Shown piece after piece: positions 32,995 to 42,625 of a DNA stretch of 53,087 nucleotides. The DNA comes from Fortiea sp. LEGE XX443. Its GTDB lineage: Bacteria; Cyanobacteriota; Cyanobacteriia; Cyanobacteriales; Nostocaceae. Location: positions 1-53,087 of the forward strand of contig NZ_JADEXZ010000041.1 in assembly GCF_015206815.1 (NCBI RefSeq). The letters run 5' to 3'. The stretch's first letter is position 1; each line of letters opens with the position of its first letter. The translations under genes and the position numbers were made by a program. A model generated the notes under the pieces. The model ran no database searches. It saw only the letters and a program-made list of their open reading frames with translations, and had not been told where the DNA came from.

Positions 32995-35520
32995 ATGACA
33001 TCTCCAGAAACAGTCATTTGGCTACAAGAACGGACAACTCTAGGAATTCTCTCATCTGATGCCTTAAATGCAATCGCTCAAGTCCTCGAAGCAAGAGTCG
33101 TACCAAAAGGCAGTAACCTTGTGAGCGAAGGTACTCACCCAGAAGCCCTTTACATCCTCAAAGATGGTCAAATAGAAAGCCATGCCAGCAATAAAAATAA
33201 CCCCACCCTAGCTTGTGGTTTTCTCCCAGGAGCCGTAATTAACCTTAAGGAACTACTGTTAGACGAAGTAATTTCATCTACAACGGTGGCACTTACAGAA
33301 TGTCATGTGTGGGTTGTCCCTGCGGCTAAATTTCGCACCATAGCCAGCCAATATGCAGAAATTACCCAGGCTTTATCTCGCTCCTTAGCACAAGAATTAG
33401 CGCAAGTGACATCGGCCTTGACTTACGAACAAGAGCGTTCCGTAGCCTTGCGTCCCTACTTAATTACTAAAGCCCAACGGGGTATTGTCGGTACTAGTCG
33501 CTATGCAGTACGTCTGCGCGAACAAATTCGAGAAGCCGCAACCAACCGCAAATCAGTAGAAATTTTCGGTGAACCAGGCTTAGAAAAAGATAACATCGCT
33601 GCGCTAATTCATTATGGTTCACCTAAACGCCGGGAACCAATTATTAAAATTAATTGCGGCATTCTCCAAACTAGTGGTGTAGACCTATTTGGTCGTGCTG
33701 GTGGTAAACCAGGGCTTTTAGAATGGCTGGGGGAAGGTACTTTAGTACTCAACAACATCCAAGAACTGCCCCCAGATTTATTACCTGCAATGGTACAGTT
33801 GCTGAAAACAGGAACTTACACCCCCGTGACACGTACTGGAGAAGCAACAGCCGCACCTCGTCCCAGCCAAGCCCGGATTTTAATTATTTCCGAAAAAACT
33901 CAGTCCAAAATAGAACGCTGCGTCGGTTGCGTGATTAAAGTTCCACCAGTGCGGGTGCGAAAAACCGATATTAAAGCACAAGTAGAATATTACATTAGTC
34001 TTTACGTGCGATCGCGCGGTTTGCCAAAACCTCATGTCACACCAGAAGCATTGCGCCGCTTGCAATCCTATGACTTTCCTGGCAATCTCAAGGAGTTAAA
34101 AAATTTAGTCGAACGAGCCATTGTCCAAGCAGGAGAAAGACAGGAATTAACAGAAGAAATCTTTTGGTCAGTTCAGGCGAAGAAAAAAGAATTTCGCGTC
34201 AATTTGTTGAATGCTTATCCTGGGTTGCGGCGGTTTTTGCGGAGTGATTGGTGGCCAGACCGGATTAACTACGGTTTTACTGTAGTAGCTTTTGCCATGA
34301 TCGTTGGGGTATTGTTTATCGGGCCACAGACACGCGATCGCAATTTTGCTTTAAATTTATTTTGGGCTTGGTGGTGGCCTTTTTCTCTCTTGATCTTCCC
34401 CTTTTTAGGTCGTGTGTGGTGTGCCGTTTGTCCTTTCATGATTTACGGCGAAATTACTCAAAAACTATCTCTCTGGCTTTTTCCGCGGCAACTCAAGCGC
34501 TGGCCTAGAGAGAAAGCTGAGAAATGGGGTGGATGGTTTGTGTTTGGGCTATTTACTTTAATTTTCCTCTGGGAAGAACTCTGGAACTTAGAAAATACAG
34601 CCTATCTTTCCGCTTGTCTGCTGTTGTTAATTACCGCCGGAGCAATGATTTTTTCAGCGCTGTTTGAACGGCGGTTTTGGTGTCGTTATCTTTGCCCCAT
34701 TGGTGGGATGAATGGTTTATTTGCCAAACTCTCCATGACAGAACTGCGGGCGCAACAAGGTATTTGTTCTGCAACTTGTACCACTTATCAATGTTACAAA
34801 GGCGGAGCAGAAAAAGGCGAGGGGATGGAAACTAATGGCTGTCCATTGTATTCCCATCCAGCCCAATTAGAAGATAACCGAGATTGTGTGCTGTGCATGA
34901 CTTGTCTCAAAGCCTGTCCCCATCGTTCCGTTGAGTTTAACTTGCGTCCACCCGGTATTGAACTGTGGACGACTCATGTACCACGCAAGTATGAGGTTGC
35001 ATTGTTGTTTCTACTCTTAGGTGGTGTATATCTGCATCGTTTACCGGAATTGCAATCATGGTTGGGTTTAAAACTAGATTTAACCCAGTTTTGGCAGCAT
35101 TTGGGATTCTCTCTGTTAGTTTTACTTATCCCGGCGGCTTTTACTTGGACAGCATACGGCTTGATCCAATTATTCCATGTTCAGCGCAAGCCTAAACCAT
35201 TTATAGAGCTTGCCTATGGTTACTTACCATTGGTGTTAGGAGGAAACTTAGCTCACTATCTGCGTTTAGGTTTGACAGAAGGCGGACGGATTTTACCTGT
35301 AACTTTGGCAACTTTTGGGTTAAATGGTGAGCAGTTGCCTATCTTAGTAGCACATCCAGCAGTGATTGCATTTTTGCAAGGTTCTACTTTGATTTTTTCA
35401 GTGCTGTTAACGATAGTATTAACGCAAAAAATAGCACGGCAACCGCTGCGATCGCTCTTTTGGCAACATTTAGCAACTATCGGTTTGGCAGCTAGTATGT
35501 GGGTACTGATTGTCTTGTAG
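32995..35520 (+). CDS. Crp-like/sigma54-AAA-like/NapH-NosR-like iron-sulfur membrane fusion
   Basis: An 841-residue fusion. Residues about 10-130 are a cyclic-nucleotide-binding-type domain (GILSSDALNAIAQVLEARVV, GSNLVSEGTHPEALYILKDG). Residues about 165-395 resemble the AAA+ module of sigma54 activators, but Walker A is degenerate (FGEPGLEKDN), the GAFTGA loop is missing, and the C-terminal part keeps YDFPGNLKELKNLVERA. Residues about 420-841 have about eight transmembrane helices with cysteine motifs CAVCP (about 478), CRYLCP (about 563), a CSATC...YQCYKG...CP cluster (about 590-620) and CVLCMTCLKACP (about 630), as in NapH/NosR ferredoxin-like membrane proteins. Cyanobacteria lack sigma54, so the AAA part is probably a signalling or scaffolding remnant. 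It may be a membrane redox sensor or electron carrier. Confidence 0.8.
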   Translation: MTSPETVIWLQERTTLGILSSDALNAIAQVLEARVVPKGSNLVSEGTHPEALYILKDGQIESHASNKNNPTLACGFLPGAVINLKELLLDEVISSTTVALTECHVWVVPAAKFRTIASQYAEITQALSRSLAQELAQVTSALTYEQERSVALRPYLITKAQRGIVGTSRYAVRLREQIREAATNRKSVEIFGEPGLEKDNIAALIHYGSPKRREPIIKINCGILQTSGVDLFGRAGGKPGLLEWLGEGTLVLNNIQELPPDLLPAMVQLLKTGTYTPVTRTGEATAAPRPSQARILIISEKTQSKIERCVGCVIKVPPVRVRKTDIKAQVEYYISLYVRSRGLPKPHVTPEALRRLQSYDFPGNLKELKNLVERAIVQAGERQELTEEIFWSVQAKKKEFRVNLLNAYPGLRRFLRSDWWPDRINYGFTVVAFAMIVGVLFIGPQTRDRNFALNLFWAWWWPFSLLIFPFLGRVWCAVCPFMIYGEITQKLSLWLFPRQLKRWPREKAEKWGGWFVFGLFTLIFLWEELWNLENTAYLSACLLLLITAGAMIFSALFERRFWCRYLCPIGGMNGLFAKLSMTELRAQQGICSATCTTYQCYKGGAEKGEGMETNGCPLYSHPAQLEDNRDCVLCMTCLKACPHRSVEFNLRPPGIELWTTHVPRKYEVALLFLLLGGVYLHRLPELQSWLGLKLDLTQFWQHLGFSLLVLLIPAAFTWTAYGLIQLFHVQRKPKPFIELAYGYLPLVLGGNLAHYLRLGLTEGGRILPVTLATFGLNGEQLPILVAHPAVIAFLQGSTLIFSVLLTIVLTQKIARQPLRSLFWQHLATIGLAASMWVLIVL

Positions 35521-35687
35521 CTAGACTAACTTTGTCCATTGGATACTCAAAATTTAAAATCACTCATTGAATTCAAAGATTGTATAAACTTTAAGCTAAA
35601 TGTTTATTACTGGTTCAATTTTTGTTTATATTAATACTCAGTACAAATGTAATTTGATCAAGATACCTTTATCAACTAAAATTCCTT

Positions 35688-36398
35688 ATGATGTCAATAC
35701 CTACTGTTACTTCTCATGCAGGAGGTTATGCTGTGGATGAATTAGCTCTTGTGACTCAGCATCATGCGGCCAATTTTGTACAACAGCCCTTACACCGCTC
35801 AACCTCAAGCATCACAAAAAGATTCATTGACATTTTAGGAGCTATTGTTGGGCTAATTATCACAGCCATAATAGCAATTCCCATAGCAATTGCTACCAAC
35901 ATCACTAATCCTGGGCCAATATTCTATTCCCAAATTCGCTGCGGTATGAACGGTCAACCTTTCCGCATATGGAAGTTTCGTTCAATGGTTGTGAATGCTG
36001 ATAAATTTAAGCATCTAGTAAAAAATCAAGCTCAGGGTCACATCTTTAAATCTGTTGATGACCCTCGCATCACTCCAGTTGGTAAATTTTTGCGTCGCAC
36101 TAGCTTGGATGAGTTTCCCCAGTTTTGGAATGTTCTCAAGGGCGAAATGAGCTTAGTTGGGACTCGTCCCCCCACACCTGATGAAGTCATCTATTACGCA
36201 CCACATCACTGGGAGCGATTAAGCGTCAAGCCAGGTATGACGGGAGAATGGCAAGTCAATGGTCGTTCCAGCATCAAAGATTTTGAAACCATCGTTAAAA
36301 TGGATATCGATTATCAACGCAAGTGGTCTGTAGTTTATGACCTGATGCTGATATTTAAAACAATCTGGGTGGTTTTTAACAAGAGTGGTGCTTATTAG
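35688..36398 (+). CDS. sugar-phosphate transferase (undecaprenyl-phosphate glycosyl-1-P transferase family)
   Basis: A 236-residue protein of the bacterial sugar transferase family (WcaJ/WbaP C-terminal domain). After a short N-terminus a hydrophobic hairpin (about residues 48-72) is followed by FYSQIRCGMNGQPFRIWKFRSMVVNAD (about 84-110), FLRRTSLDEFPQFWNVLKGEMSLVGTRPPTPDE (about 134-166) and KPGMTGEWQVNGRSSI (about 181-196), the catalytic motifs. It transfers a sugar-1-phosphate from a nucleotide sugar to undecaprenyl phosphate, starting repeat-unit synthesis. The start is the first of two ATG codons. A related gene is at 40611, and both probably serve polysaccharide assembly. Confidence 0.88.
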   Translation: MMSIPTVTSHAGGYAVDELALVTQHHAANFVQQPLHRSTSSITKRFIDILGAIVGLIITAIIAIPIAIATNITNPGPIFYSQIRCGMNGQPFRIWKFRSMVVNADKFKHLVKNQAQGHIFKSVDDPRITPVGKFLRRTSLDEFPQFWNVLKGEMSLVGTRPPTPDEVIYYAPHHWERLSVKPGMTGEWQVNGRSSIKDFETIVKMDIDYQRKWSVVYDLMLIFKTIWVVFNKSGAY

Positions 36399-36404
36399 TC
36401 AAGG

Positions 36405-37244
36405 TTAACCTTTAACACCACTACCAGTTTCAGTGGGGACAATATAGCGTTGTAAAAATAGAAATAGTACTAGCACTGGAGCAATAGAAATTATTGAGCC
36501 AGCTGCCACTAACCGCCAGTCTAAAGAAAATGTACCTGCTAATTTTGCTACTCCCAAAGGTAAGGTGTAGAGTTTTTCGTCTTGAATGACAATTAAAGGC
36601 CAAAGAAAATCACTCCAAGAACCGATAAAGACGAAAATTGCCAGAGTAACCAATGCAGGACGAATGGCTGGTAACATTATGTGCCACCACAAGCCTAACT
36701 CTGAACTACCATCCATACGGGCGGCTTCTTCGATTTCTTTTGGAACACTCATAAAAGCTTGCCGGAGTAAAAAAATGCCAAAAGCAGAAGCTAAACTTGG
36801 AAAAATCATTCCCAAATAACTATTTACTAAGCCTAACTGGACTGTCAAAATGTATAAGGGAATCATGACAATTTGAAAAGGAATCATGATTGTTGAAACG
36901 ATCGCAATAAAAATCCAGTCTCGCCCCGGAAACGACAATCTTGCTAAAGGGTAAGCAGCTAAGGCACAAAATAGCAGATTCAACCCAACAGTCAGCATTG
37001 ATACCAAGGTACTGTTATATAAATACTGTGCGAAAGGCAGAGATTGCCACACGGTAGAGAAATTGCCGAGTGTAGGTTGGCTGGGTAGTAATTGTGGCGG
37101 TGACTGCAAGATATTTTCTGTAGGCGATTTTAAAGCCGTACTAATTAGCCAAAGTAGGGGAAATAGAGTGATGAGTGCGATCGCTCCTAATAAACCATAG
37201 GTTATCAGAATTTGCCAGCGCGAGTTTTGTATTTTTAGCTTCAT
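36405..37244 (-). CDS. carbohydrate ABC transporter permease (MalG-like), orphan
   Basis: A 279-residue permease with six helices and the EAA loop EAARMDGSSELGLWWHIMLPAIRP (about residues 175-198). This is the second membrane subunit of sugar importers. It has no partner binding protein, first permease or ATPase nearby, so these must be encoded elsewhere or shared. ATG at 37244 has AAGG about 11 bases upstream and fits the family start. A TTG/ATG pair further left (37284-37289) is open, but less likely. The 3' end faces the sugar transferase gene with only six bases between. Confidence 0.82.
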   Translation of the reverse strand: MKLKIQNSRWQILITYGLLGAIALITLFPLLWLISTALKSPTENILQSPPQLLPSQPTLGNFSTVWQSLPFAQYLYNSTLVSMLTVGLNLLFCALAAYPLARLSFPGRDWIFIAIVSTIMIPFQIVMIPLYILTVQLGLVNSYLGMIFPSLASAFGIFLLRQAFMSVPKEIEEAARMDGSSELGLWWHIMLPAIRPALVTLAIFVFIGSWSDFLWPLIVIQDEKLYTLPLGVAKLAGTFSLDWRLVAAGSIISIAPVLVLFLFLQRYIVPTETGSGVKG

Positions 37245-37301
37245 AAAATTTGCCTTACCTTTTGTATTGATAGAACTTTGAATCATCAAACAAAATGTAT
37301 T

Positions 37302-37862
37302 TTAAGGATAAATAAGCAATTTAGTTTCTGTAGAAATTGCTTTTAAAGGTTTATCCCACATTTCTAAAGGTAGTTCAAGCAAGTAAGCAAAATCAAATAC
37401 AATGCCTATAGTTGGCTTGTTTTCCCATTTTGGGGAACTGAGTAAGCGGTCATAATATCCCCCACCATAGCCCAAACGAAATCCTTGGCGATCGCACGCT
37501 ACACTAGGCACAAGAATTAAGTCTACTTCACTAGAATCGATTGTTAGTGCATCGGGATATGGTTCTCTAATACCATAGCTATTAATCTGCACTGCATCTT
37601 CAGGTTTCCAAACATGCCAAGATAGAGTGTCACCAACGCAACGCGGAAAACCCCATTTATATTTAGTGTCTGCAAATAAGGGACTTAAATCTGGTTCTTG
37701 ACGAAAGCTGAAATAAGCGAGTATTGTTTTTACTTGAGTAAAGAGAACAGAAGTTTGCAACTGTGTACAGATGCGATCGCTTTTTTCTCTCCATTCTTCA
37801 ACAGACATCGATTGCCGTTTTTTTAATAACGTGCGACGTAACCTTGTCTTATCTAGCTGCAT
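37302..37862 (-). CDS. 5-formyltetrahydrofolate cyclo-ligase
   Basis: A 186-residue protein from the ATG at 37862 (MQLDKTRLRRTLLKKRQSM, the usual family start). An in-frame extension to 37919 runs into a palindromic repeat and is less likely. It has the hallmark GFRLGYGGGYYDRLL (about 135-149), with the ATP- and folate-binding residues, and an LILVPSVACDRQG segment before it. It makes 5,10-methenyl-THF from 5-formyl-THF using ATP, a one-carbon repair step. It lies downstream of the fcl gene with about 95 bases between and need not be part of the surface-sugar unit. Confidence 0.88.
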   Translation of the reverse strand: MQLDKTRLRRTLLKKRQSMSVEEWREKSDRICTQLQTSVLFTQVKTILAYFSFRQEPDLSPLFADTKYKWGFPRCVGDTLSWHVWKPEDAVQINSYGIREPYPDALTIDSSEVDLILVPSVACDRQGFRLGYGGGYYDRLLSSPKWENKPTIGIVFDFAYLLELPLEMWDKPLKAISTETKLLIYP

Positions 37863-37897
37863 ATCAAATGTATTTCTAATAAATCTACACATAAAAA

Positions 37898-37930
37898 TTG
37901 TAGAGACGCTGCAATGCAACGTCTCTACAA
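37898..37930. repeat. palindromic dispersed repeat
   Basis: TTGTAGAGACG (37898-37908) and CGTCTCTACAA (37920-37930) are perfect 11-bp inverted arms around CTGCAATGCAA. This is one of the small palindromic repeats found in many Nostoc gaps. It may also work as a weak terminator after fcl. Confidence 0.75.
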
Positions 37931-37957
37931 ACCTAGCCTAGAGAATTTGTATTGTAT

Positions 37958-38902
37958 TTAAGCCGCGTTTTGACGATACCAATTAATAGTATTCTTCAAC
38001 CCTTGCTCAAAACTGACTTGAGCAGTGAAGCCAAAAGCTTGCTTGGCTCGTTCAGTATCTAAACACCTACGGGGCTGACCATTGGGTTTGTCAGTTTCCC
38101 AAACAATTTCACCATCGTACTCCATCAATTCGCAGATCAGATTAATCAAATCACGGATAGAGATTTCATAACCTGTTCCTAAGTTGACTGGTTCAAAGTC
38201 ATTGTACAATTGAGTACCCATGACAATTCCCCTCGCTGCATCTTCAGAATAGAGAAACTCGCGGGTAGGACTGCCGTCACCCCAAACGGGTAGTTGTTTT
38301 TCTCCCTTAATTTGGGCTTCGTGGACTTTGCGAATTAAGGCTGGAATGACATGAGAACTTCTAGTGTCAAAGTTATCTTCCGGCCCGTATAAATTCACTG
38401 GTAGTAGGTAAATACCATTGAAGCCGTATTGCTGGCGGTAAGATTGCATCTGGACTAACAGCGCTTTCTTCGCCACACCGTAGGGGGCGTTAGTTTCTTC
38501 TGGATAGCCATTCCAAAGGTCATCTTCTTTGAATGGCACGGGTGTAAATTTGGGATAGGCACAGATTGTACCAACACAGACAAATTTTTCTACTCCAGCC
38601 TGATGGGCAGCATGAATTAGCTGAGTTCCCATAATCAAGTTGTCGTAGAATAACTCTGCGGGCTTTTCGCGGTTGAGACCAATGCCACCGACGTGAGCCG
38701 CTAGGTGGATAATAATATCTTGTTGGTCAACTGCACGTTGACAGTTTTCCCAAACACGAATATCACAATCACGCGATCGCGGTACTGTAATTTTCGCATT
38801 ATCAGCCCCGTTTTTACACAGCTGATCTATTACCTGACGACCTAGGAATCCCGCCCCACCTGTGACGAGAATCCTTTTATTTTTTAGTTCTAAGGCGGTC
38901 AT
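37958..38902 (-). CDS. fcl: GDP-L-fucose synthase
   Basis: A 314-residue SDR. The NADP motif is [16 protein letters not shown] (about residues 13-28). Ser is in [11 protein letters not shown] (about 107-117), and the YxxxK pair is [14 protein letters not shown] (about 138-151). It converts the 4-keto-6-deoxymannose made by Gmd into GDP-L-fucose by epimerisation and reduction. It is 23 bases downstream of gmd, with which it forms the standard pair. GDP-fucose is used for surface polysaccharide or glycan. Confidence 0.92.
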   Translation of the reverse strand: MTALELKNKRILVTGGAGFLGRQVIDQLCKNGADNAKITVPRSRDCDIRVWENCQRAVDQQDIIIHLAAHVGGIGLNREKPAELFYDNLIMGTQLIHAAHQAGVEKFVCVGTICAYPKFTPVPFKEDDLWNGYPEETNAPYGVAKKALLVQMQSYRQQYGFNGIYLLPVNLYGPEDNFDTRSSHVIPALIRKVHEAQIKGEKQLPVWGDGSPTREFLYSEDAARGIVMGTQLYNDFEPVNLGTGYEISIRDLINLICELMEYDGEIVWETDKPNGQPRRCLDTERAKQAFGFTAQVSFEQGLKNTINWYRQNAA

Positions 38903-38925
38903 ATTTTTATCCTCTGCGGTGTAAA

Positions 38926-40005
38926 TCAGAAGTGGAGAGCGCCCAGTTCTTGACGAATAGTGGCAATATCAACAGGCATTGATGAACCATTCCCATTGGG
39001 TGAAGTGTGTCCCAATGCTTGTAAATCTGCTTCCACCATGAGGGCGACTAATCCTTCAAAAGTTACCGAAGGTTGCCAACCTAATTTTTGTTTTGCCTTA
39101 GTAGGATCACCAATTAATAAGTCTACTTCCGCAGGACGCAGGTAGCGATCGTCAAATTCTACGTAATCTTGCCAATTGAGATTAACATAACCAAAGGCCA
39201 ACTCTAAAAATTCTCGTACTGAGTGGGTTTCACCAGTTGCAATTACGTAATCATCTGGCTGGTCTTGTTGCAACATCAACCACATTGCTCGGACGTAATC
39301 TTTGGCGTAACCCCAATCTCGTTTAGCGTCGAGATTACCCATGTAAATATTTTTCTGCTTACCAGCCACAATTCTCGCTACTGCTCTGGTAATTTTGCGG
39401 GTAACAAAGGTTTCACCACGTCGTGGTGATTCGTGGTTAAATAAAATACCGTTACAAGCAAACAAATTGTAAGATTCACGGTAATTTACTGTTTGCCAGT
39501 GAGCGTAAACTTTCGCACAGGCATAAGGACTGCGGGGATAAAACGGCGTTGTTTCGCTTTGAGGTACTGCTTGTACTAAACCATACATCTCTGAAGAACC
39601 AGCTTGGTAGAAACGTACTTCAGTTCCGGTGCGCTGTTGGTAGTCTCGAATGGCTTCTAATAGACGCAGTGTACCCATTCCAACTGCATCGACAGTGTAC
39701 TCTGGTGAATCAAAACTTACCCTAACATGGGATTGCGCTCCCAGGTTATAAATTTCAGTTGGTTGGACTTCTTCTAAGATTCGCCGCAGCGTTGTACCGT
39801 CTGTCAAGTCACCGTAGTGAAGGAACAACCGCACTCCCTCTTTGTGAGGATCTTCGTAAATATGATCGATGCGGTCTGTGTTGAAGGTGGAAGTTCGACG
39901 AATAATTCCATGAACTTCATAACCTTGCTCTAGCAAAAACTCACTGAGATATGAACCATCTTGACCGGTAATACCAGTAATCAACGCTCGCTTAGTTTGC
40001 ACCAT
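38926..40005 (-). CDS. gmd: GDP-mannose 4,6-dehydratase
   Basis: A 359-residue SDR from ATG at 40005 ([20 protein letters not shown]). A TTG two codons upstream is also open. The coenzyme motif [15 protein letters not shown] (about 12-26), [13 protein letters not shown], the catalytic [10 protein letters not shown] (YxxxK about 157-166), and [10 protein letters not shown] (about 193) are family hallmarks. It makes GDP-4-keto-6-deoxymannose, the common precursor for GDP-fucose (by the next gene) and other deoxysugars. The 5' gap of about 600 bases to the next gene probably contains the operon promoter. Confidence 0.93.
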   Translation of the reverse strand: MVQTKRALITGITGQDGSYLSEFLLEQGYEVHGIIRRTSTFNTDRIDHIYEDPHKEGVRLFLHYGDLTDGTTLRRILEEVQPTEIYNLGAQSHVRVSFDSPEYTVDAVGMGTLRLLEAIRDYQQRTGTEVRFYQAGSSEMYGLVQAVPQSETTPFYPRSPYACAKVYAHWQTVNYRESYNLFACNGILFNHESPRRGETFVTRKITRAVARIVAGKQKNIYMGNLDAKRDWGYAKDYVRAMWLMLQQDQPDDYVIATGETHSVREFLELAFGYVNLNWQDYVEFDDRYLRPAEVDLLIGDPTKAKQKLGWQPSVTFEGLVALMVEADLQALGHTSPNGNGSSMPVDIATIRQELGALHF

Positions 40006-40568
40006 GCTCAATTATCCCTTGTTATTTTTGATCTATATAGTTTCTCGTCCAACTGATACAACCTAGCAGCTAATGGCTAAATTGCCTAATGGGAAACTTA
40101 CGGGTCTTAATTGATAGCAGAAGTTTGCCGTAAACAAATATACTTAATTAAGTATTATTTAACAAGTCAATCCTGAGTAGCTTAGGCAAGGATTGGGTAA
40201 AATTTTTGATACATTTTTTAATATTTACGGAAACTTCATATAACCTTGATTTTTATTAAGGCTGAATCAATTTGAAATTTTATCAAATTATTTATCAGAT
40301 CATTAGCAGGTAGGAACTAAAAAACTGAAATTAGAAGATGTTTAAATTTGTATAGATATTTTTTAATAGTTTTAAGTAGCTGTTATCAACTGCACGTACT
40401 AGAGCAAATGAAAATACAGATTGGGCAGTTTATTCAACATTCATGAATCAGCAAGTTTCTAGTTAGATCATCATACAGTTCAGATATAGGAATGCAATAA
40501 AATTTTTCTTTCTCGCCCTAGCCTTTAAATTCTAAAATTTACCCCTGGTATAAACATTAAAAACTTAA
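40006..40568. other. AT-rich intergenic region, no gene seen
   Basis: About 560 bases without an ORF or identifiable structure. The right end abuts the terminator of the sugar transferase gene, and the left end should hold the promoter for gmd-fcl. Confidence 0.4.
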
Positions 40569-40591
40569 ATAGGGGCAGCGAATGCCCCTAT
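40569..40591 (-). terminator. terminator of the second sugar transferase gene
   Basis: ATAGGGGCA (40569-40577) and TGCCCCTAT (40583-40591) form a nine-bp stem. On the minus strand it is followed by TTTAAGTTTTT. It is 20 bases beyond the stop codon. Confidence 0.8.
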
Positions 40592-40610
40592 CATCAATGT
40601 TGATTTCTGC

Positions 40611-41369
40611 TCAGTAAGCTCCGTTATTTTTAGGCATGATGACCACATCAATCGTTTTTAGTATTATCCACAAGTCAAGCCATAAATTCCTAAATTTGAC
40701 ATAGTGCAGGTCTATTTGAACTCTTCTTGGGTAAGGAATGTCATTACGTCCCGAAACTTGCCATAATCCGGTAATTCCTGGTCGAATTGTTAATATCTGC
40801 TCTATGTGATTGCCATATTTTGGTAGTTCTTCTGCTACCAGTGGGCGCGGCCCGACAACGCTCATATCTCCTTTTAAAACATTCCAAAACTGAGGGAATT
40901 CATCCAAGCTAGTAATCCGCAAAAATCTACCAATTTTGGTAATCCGGGGGTCATGTTTCAGCTTAAAACTGCTTTCAAATTCTTGCCGCATCTGTGGGGA
41001 TGTTTCCATCATTTGCACCAGTATTTCGTCTGCATTGCTCACCATTGTGCGGAATTTAATACAATTGAAGCGTTTATAGTTTTTACCTACCCGTTCTTGG
41101 ACATAAAAAATTGGGCCTTCTGAGCTTAAAGCAATCAGCAAAGCCAAAATTAGGTAAAGAGGAAAGAACAAAATTAATACTGATAGCGAAAACCCGATAT
41201 CGAATAGTCGCTTAACAAACTCTCCGTTTAAAGCCGGAAAAGACCAACCTTTAGGTTTTACCTTAGGTGTCTTTGTTTTTTTACTACGTTTTAAGAAATT
41301 ACGCGTAGACGAGCTAGCGTCTTGCCGTAGGCTTCGCTTGCCGGAGAGGAGTGAGCTCTGGGCAGTCAT
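40611..41369 (-). CDS. sugar-phosphate transferase, second copy
   Basis: A 252-residue enzyme of the same family as 35688-36398. It has a hydrophobic hairpin (about residues 58-80), FYVQERVGKNYKRFNCIKFRTMVSNAD (about 88-114), FLRITSLDEFPQFWNVLKGDMSVVGPRPLVAEE (about 149-181) and RPGITGLWQVSGRNDI (about 196-211). It starts repeat-unit assembly on undecaprenyl phosphate. AAGGAG lies four bases before the ATG at 41369. A GTG further up is possible. Residues about 9-23 are encoded by a dispersed Nostoc repeat (about 41301-41350), an odd local insertion. Confidence 0.88.
   Translation of the reverse strand: MTAQSSLLSGKRSLRQDASSSTRNFLKRSKKTKTPKVKPKGWSFPALNGEFVKRLFDIGFSLSVLILFFPLYLILALLIALSSEGPIFYVQERVGKNYKRFNCIKFRTMVSNADEILVQMMETSPQMRQEFESSFKLKHDPRITKIGRFLRITSLDEFPQFWNVLKGDMSVVGPRPLVAEELPKYGNHIEQILTIRPGITGLWQVSGRNDIPYPRRVQIDLHYVKFRNLWLDLWIILKTIDVVIMPKNNGAY
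41301..41350. repeat. dispersed palindromic repeat inside sugar transferase gene
   Basis: The bases ACGCGTAGACGAGC, TAGCGTCTTGCCGTAGG and CTTCGCTTGCCGG follow each other and contain short inverted copies (GACGAGCTAGCGTC). This pattern is that of noncoding Nostoc repeats such as those near 3007 and 11130. Here it is translated without a stop codon. Confidence 0.55.
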
Positions 41370-41482
41370 CATACTCCTTAATAATCCACACCACACATAG
41401 TCCCAATCTTAAAGCCAAAATGAGGTGCTTCTGGATGGAAGTTCCAAAAGCATACACAATTTCAGTACACAAATTTCGACCA

Positions 41483-42625
41483 TCATTCTAAGTATGATCT
41501 GGTTTTGTCACATTTGTTGAGAAAATCTAGATAGCGCTGTGCAAAAATTGGCGGTGAAAACTGGGTAGCGTGCGATCGCAAATACTCAGGGTTAAACGCA
41601 TTTTGATACATTTCAAATTTTTCCACTGCTTCTATTAACGCTGCTATTGTTTGCTCTTTAAAAAAGATACCTGTTCCTTGCTCCTTGTGCGATCGCACAT
41701 CTCGGACTGTTTCTAAAGCACCTCCCGCCCCATAAGCAATAACTGGAGTACCACAAGCTTGTGCTTCTACTAAGGCAATGCCAAAGTCTTCACAAGCTGC
41801 ATAGACAAATGCTCTGGCTTGCGCCATATATTTTTTTACTACATCATCAGGCTGCCAACCCAGTATTTTAATGTTAAGGTTGGCTATTTGGCGAATTTTT
41901 TCCATTTCTGAACCTGTACCAATTACTACCAATGGTAGCTGCAATTGATTAAAAGCTTGGACAATTAAAGTTACTTGCTTATAGCTAACTAAACGGGAAA
42001 CAGTCAAGTAAAAATCCTCTTTTTCTTCAAAAAGAGGAAATGCTTCTACATTCACTGGTGGATAAATAACTGTGGCTTCACGTCGATAGCAGCGCCAAAT
42101 TCGTCTAGCTGTGTGCTGCGAATTGGCAATAAAGTAATCAACGCGATTGGCACTTAATACATCCCACTGGCGTAACTGATGCAGTAAATACTTGGTTAAC
42201 CAACCTGCTAAACCACTGCCTAGTTGACTTTGCCGGAGATAATCAAAAGTCAAATCCCAGGCATAACGCATGGGACTGTGACAGTAGCAAATATGCAACT
42301 GGTCGGGGGTAGTCAGAATTCCCTTGGCTACAGCATGAGAAGAAGACAAGATTACGTCATATTGGCGCAAATCCAGTTGTTCAATGGCCAAGGGCAACAA
42401 AGGTAAGTATTTCTGCACGCCATTACGGGCAGAAGGTAAATACTGAAGAAACGTTGTACCAATTTGACGTTTATACAAGTAACTTTCAGGATTGCTGGAT
42501 TCAAAGTCAATCAGAGCATATAAATCAGCATTAACATGATTCAGAATTTCTTGTACAACTAGTTCTGAACCACCGGTGGCTTTAGGTGTTAACCACTCAT
42601 GAACCAGGGCATATTTCAAGGACAC
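41483..42625 (-). CDS. glycosyltransferase family 4 protein
   Basis: A 380-residue GT-B glycosyltransferase. The N-terminal lobe starts ALVHEWLTPKATGGSELVVQ. The C-terminal lobe has FYLTVSRLVSYKQVTLIVQAF (about residues 203-223), VVIGTGSEMEKIRQIA and the donor-binding signature ACEDFGIALVEAQACGTPVIAYGAGGALE (about 280-310), including the EX7E motif. It transfers a sugar from a nucleotide sugar with retention. The start is GTG at 42623-42625. It is next to the sugar transferase on the same strand with a gap of about 110 bases and probably builds the same polysaccharide. Confidence 0.9.
   Translation of the reverse strand: MSLKYALVHEWLTPKATGGSELVVQEILNHVNADLYALIDFESSNPESYLYKRQIGTTFLQYLPSARNGVQKYLPLLPLAIEQLDLRQYDVILSSSHAVAKGILTTPDQLHICYCHSPMRYAWDLTFDYLRQSQLGSGLAGWLTKYLLHQLRQWDVLSANRVDYFIANSQHTARRIWRCYRREATVIYPPVNVEAFPLFEEKEDFYLTVSRLVSYKQVTLIVQAFNQLQLPLVVIGTGSEMEKIRQIANLNIKILGWQPDDVVKKYMAQARAFVYAACEDFGIALVEAQACGTPVIAYGAGGALETVRDVRSHKEQGTGIFFKEQTIAALIEAVEKFEMYQNAFNPEYLRSHATQFSPPIFAQRYLDFLNKCDKTRSYLE

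Noticed and set aside
33550-34190. Reading the AAA part of the 841-residue protein as an active sigma54 activator
   Set aside because: Walker A and GAFTGA are missing, and cyanobacteria lack sigma54.
37862-37919. N-terminal extension of the folate cyclo-ligase to 37919
   Set aside because: The extension is encoded by a palindromic repeat and is not like the family. The ATG at 37862 gives the usual length.
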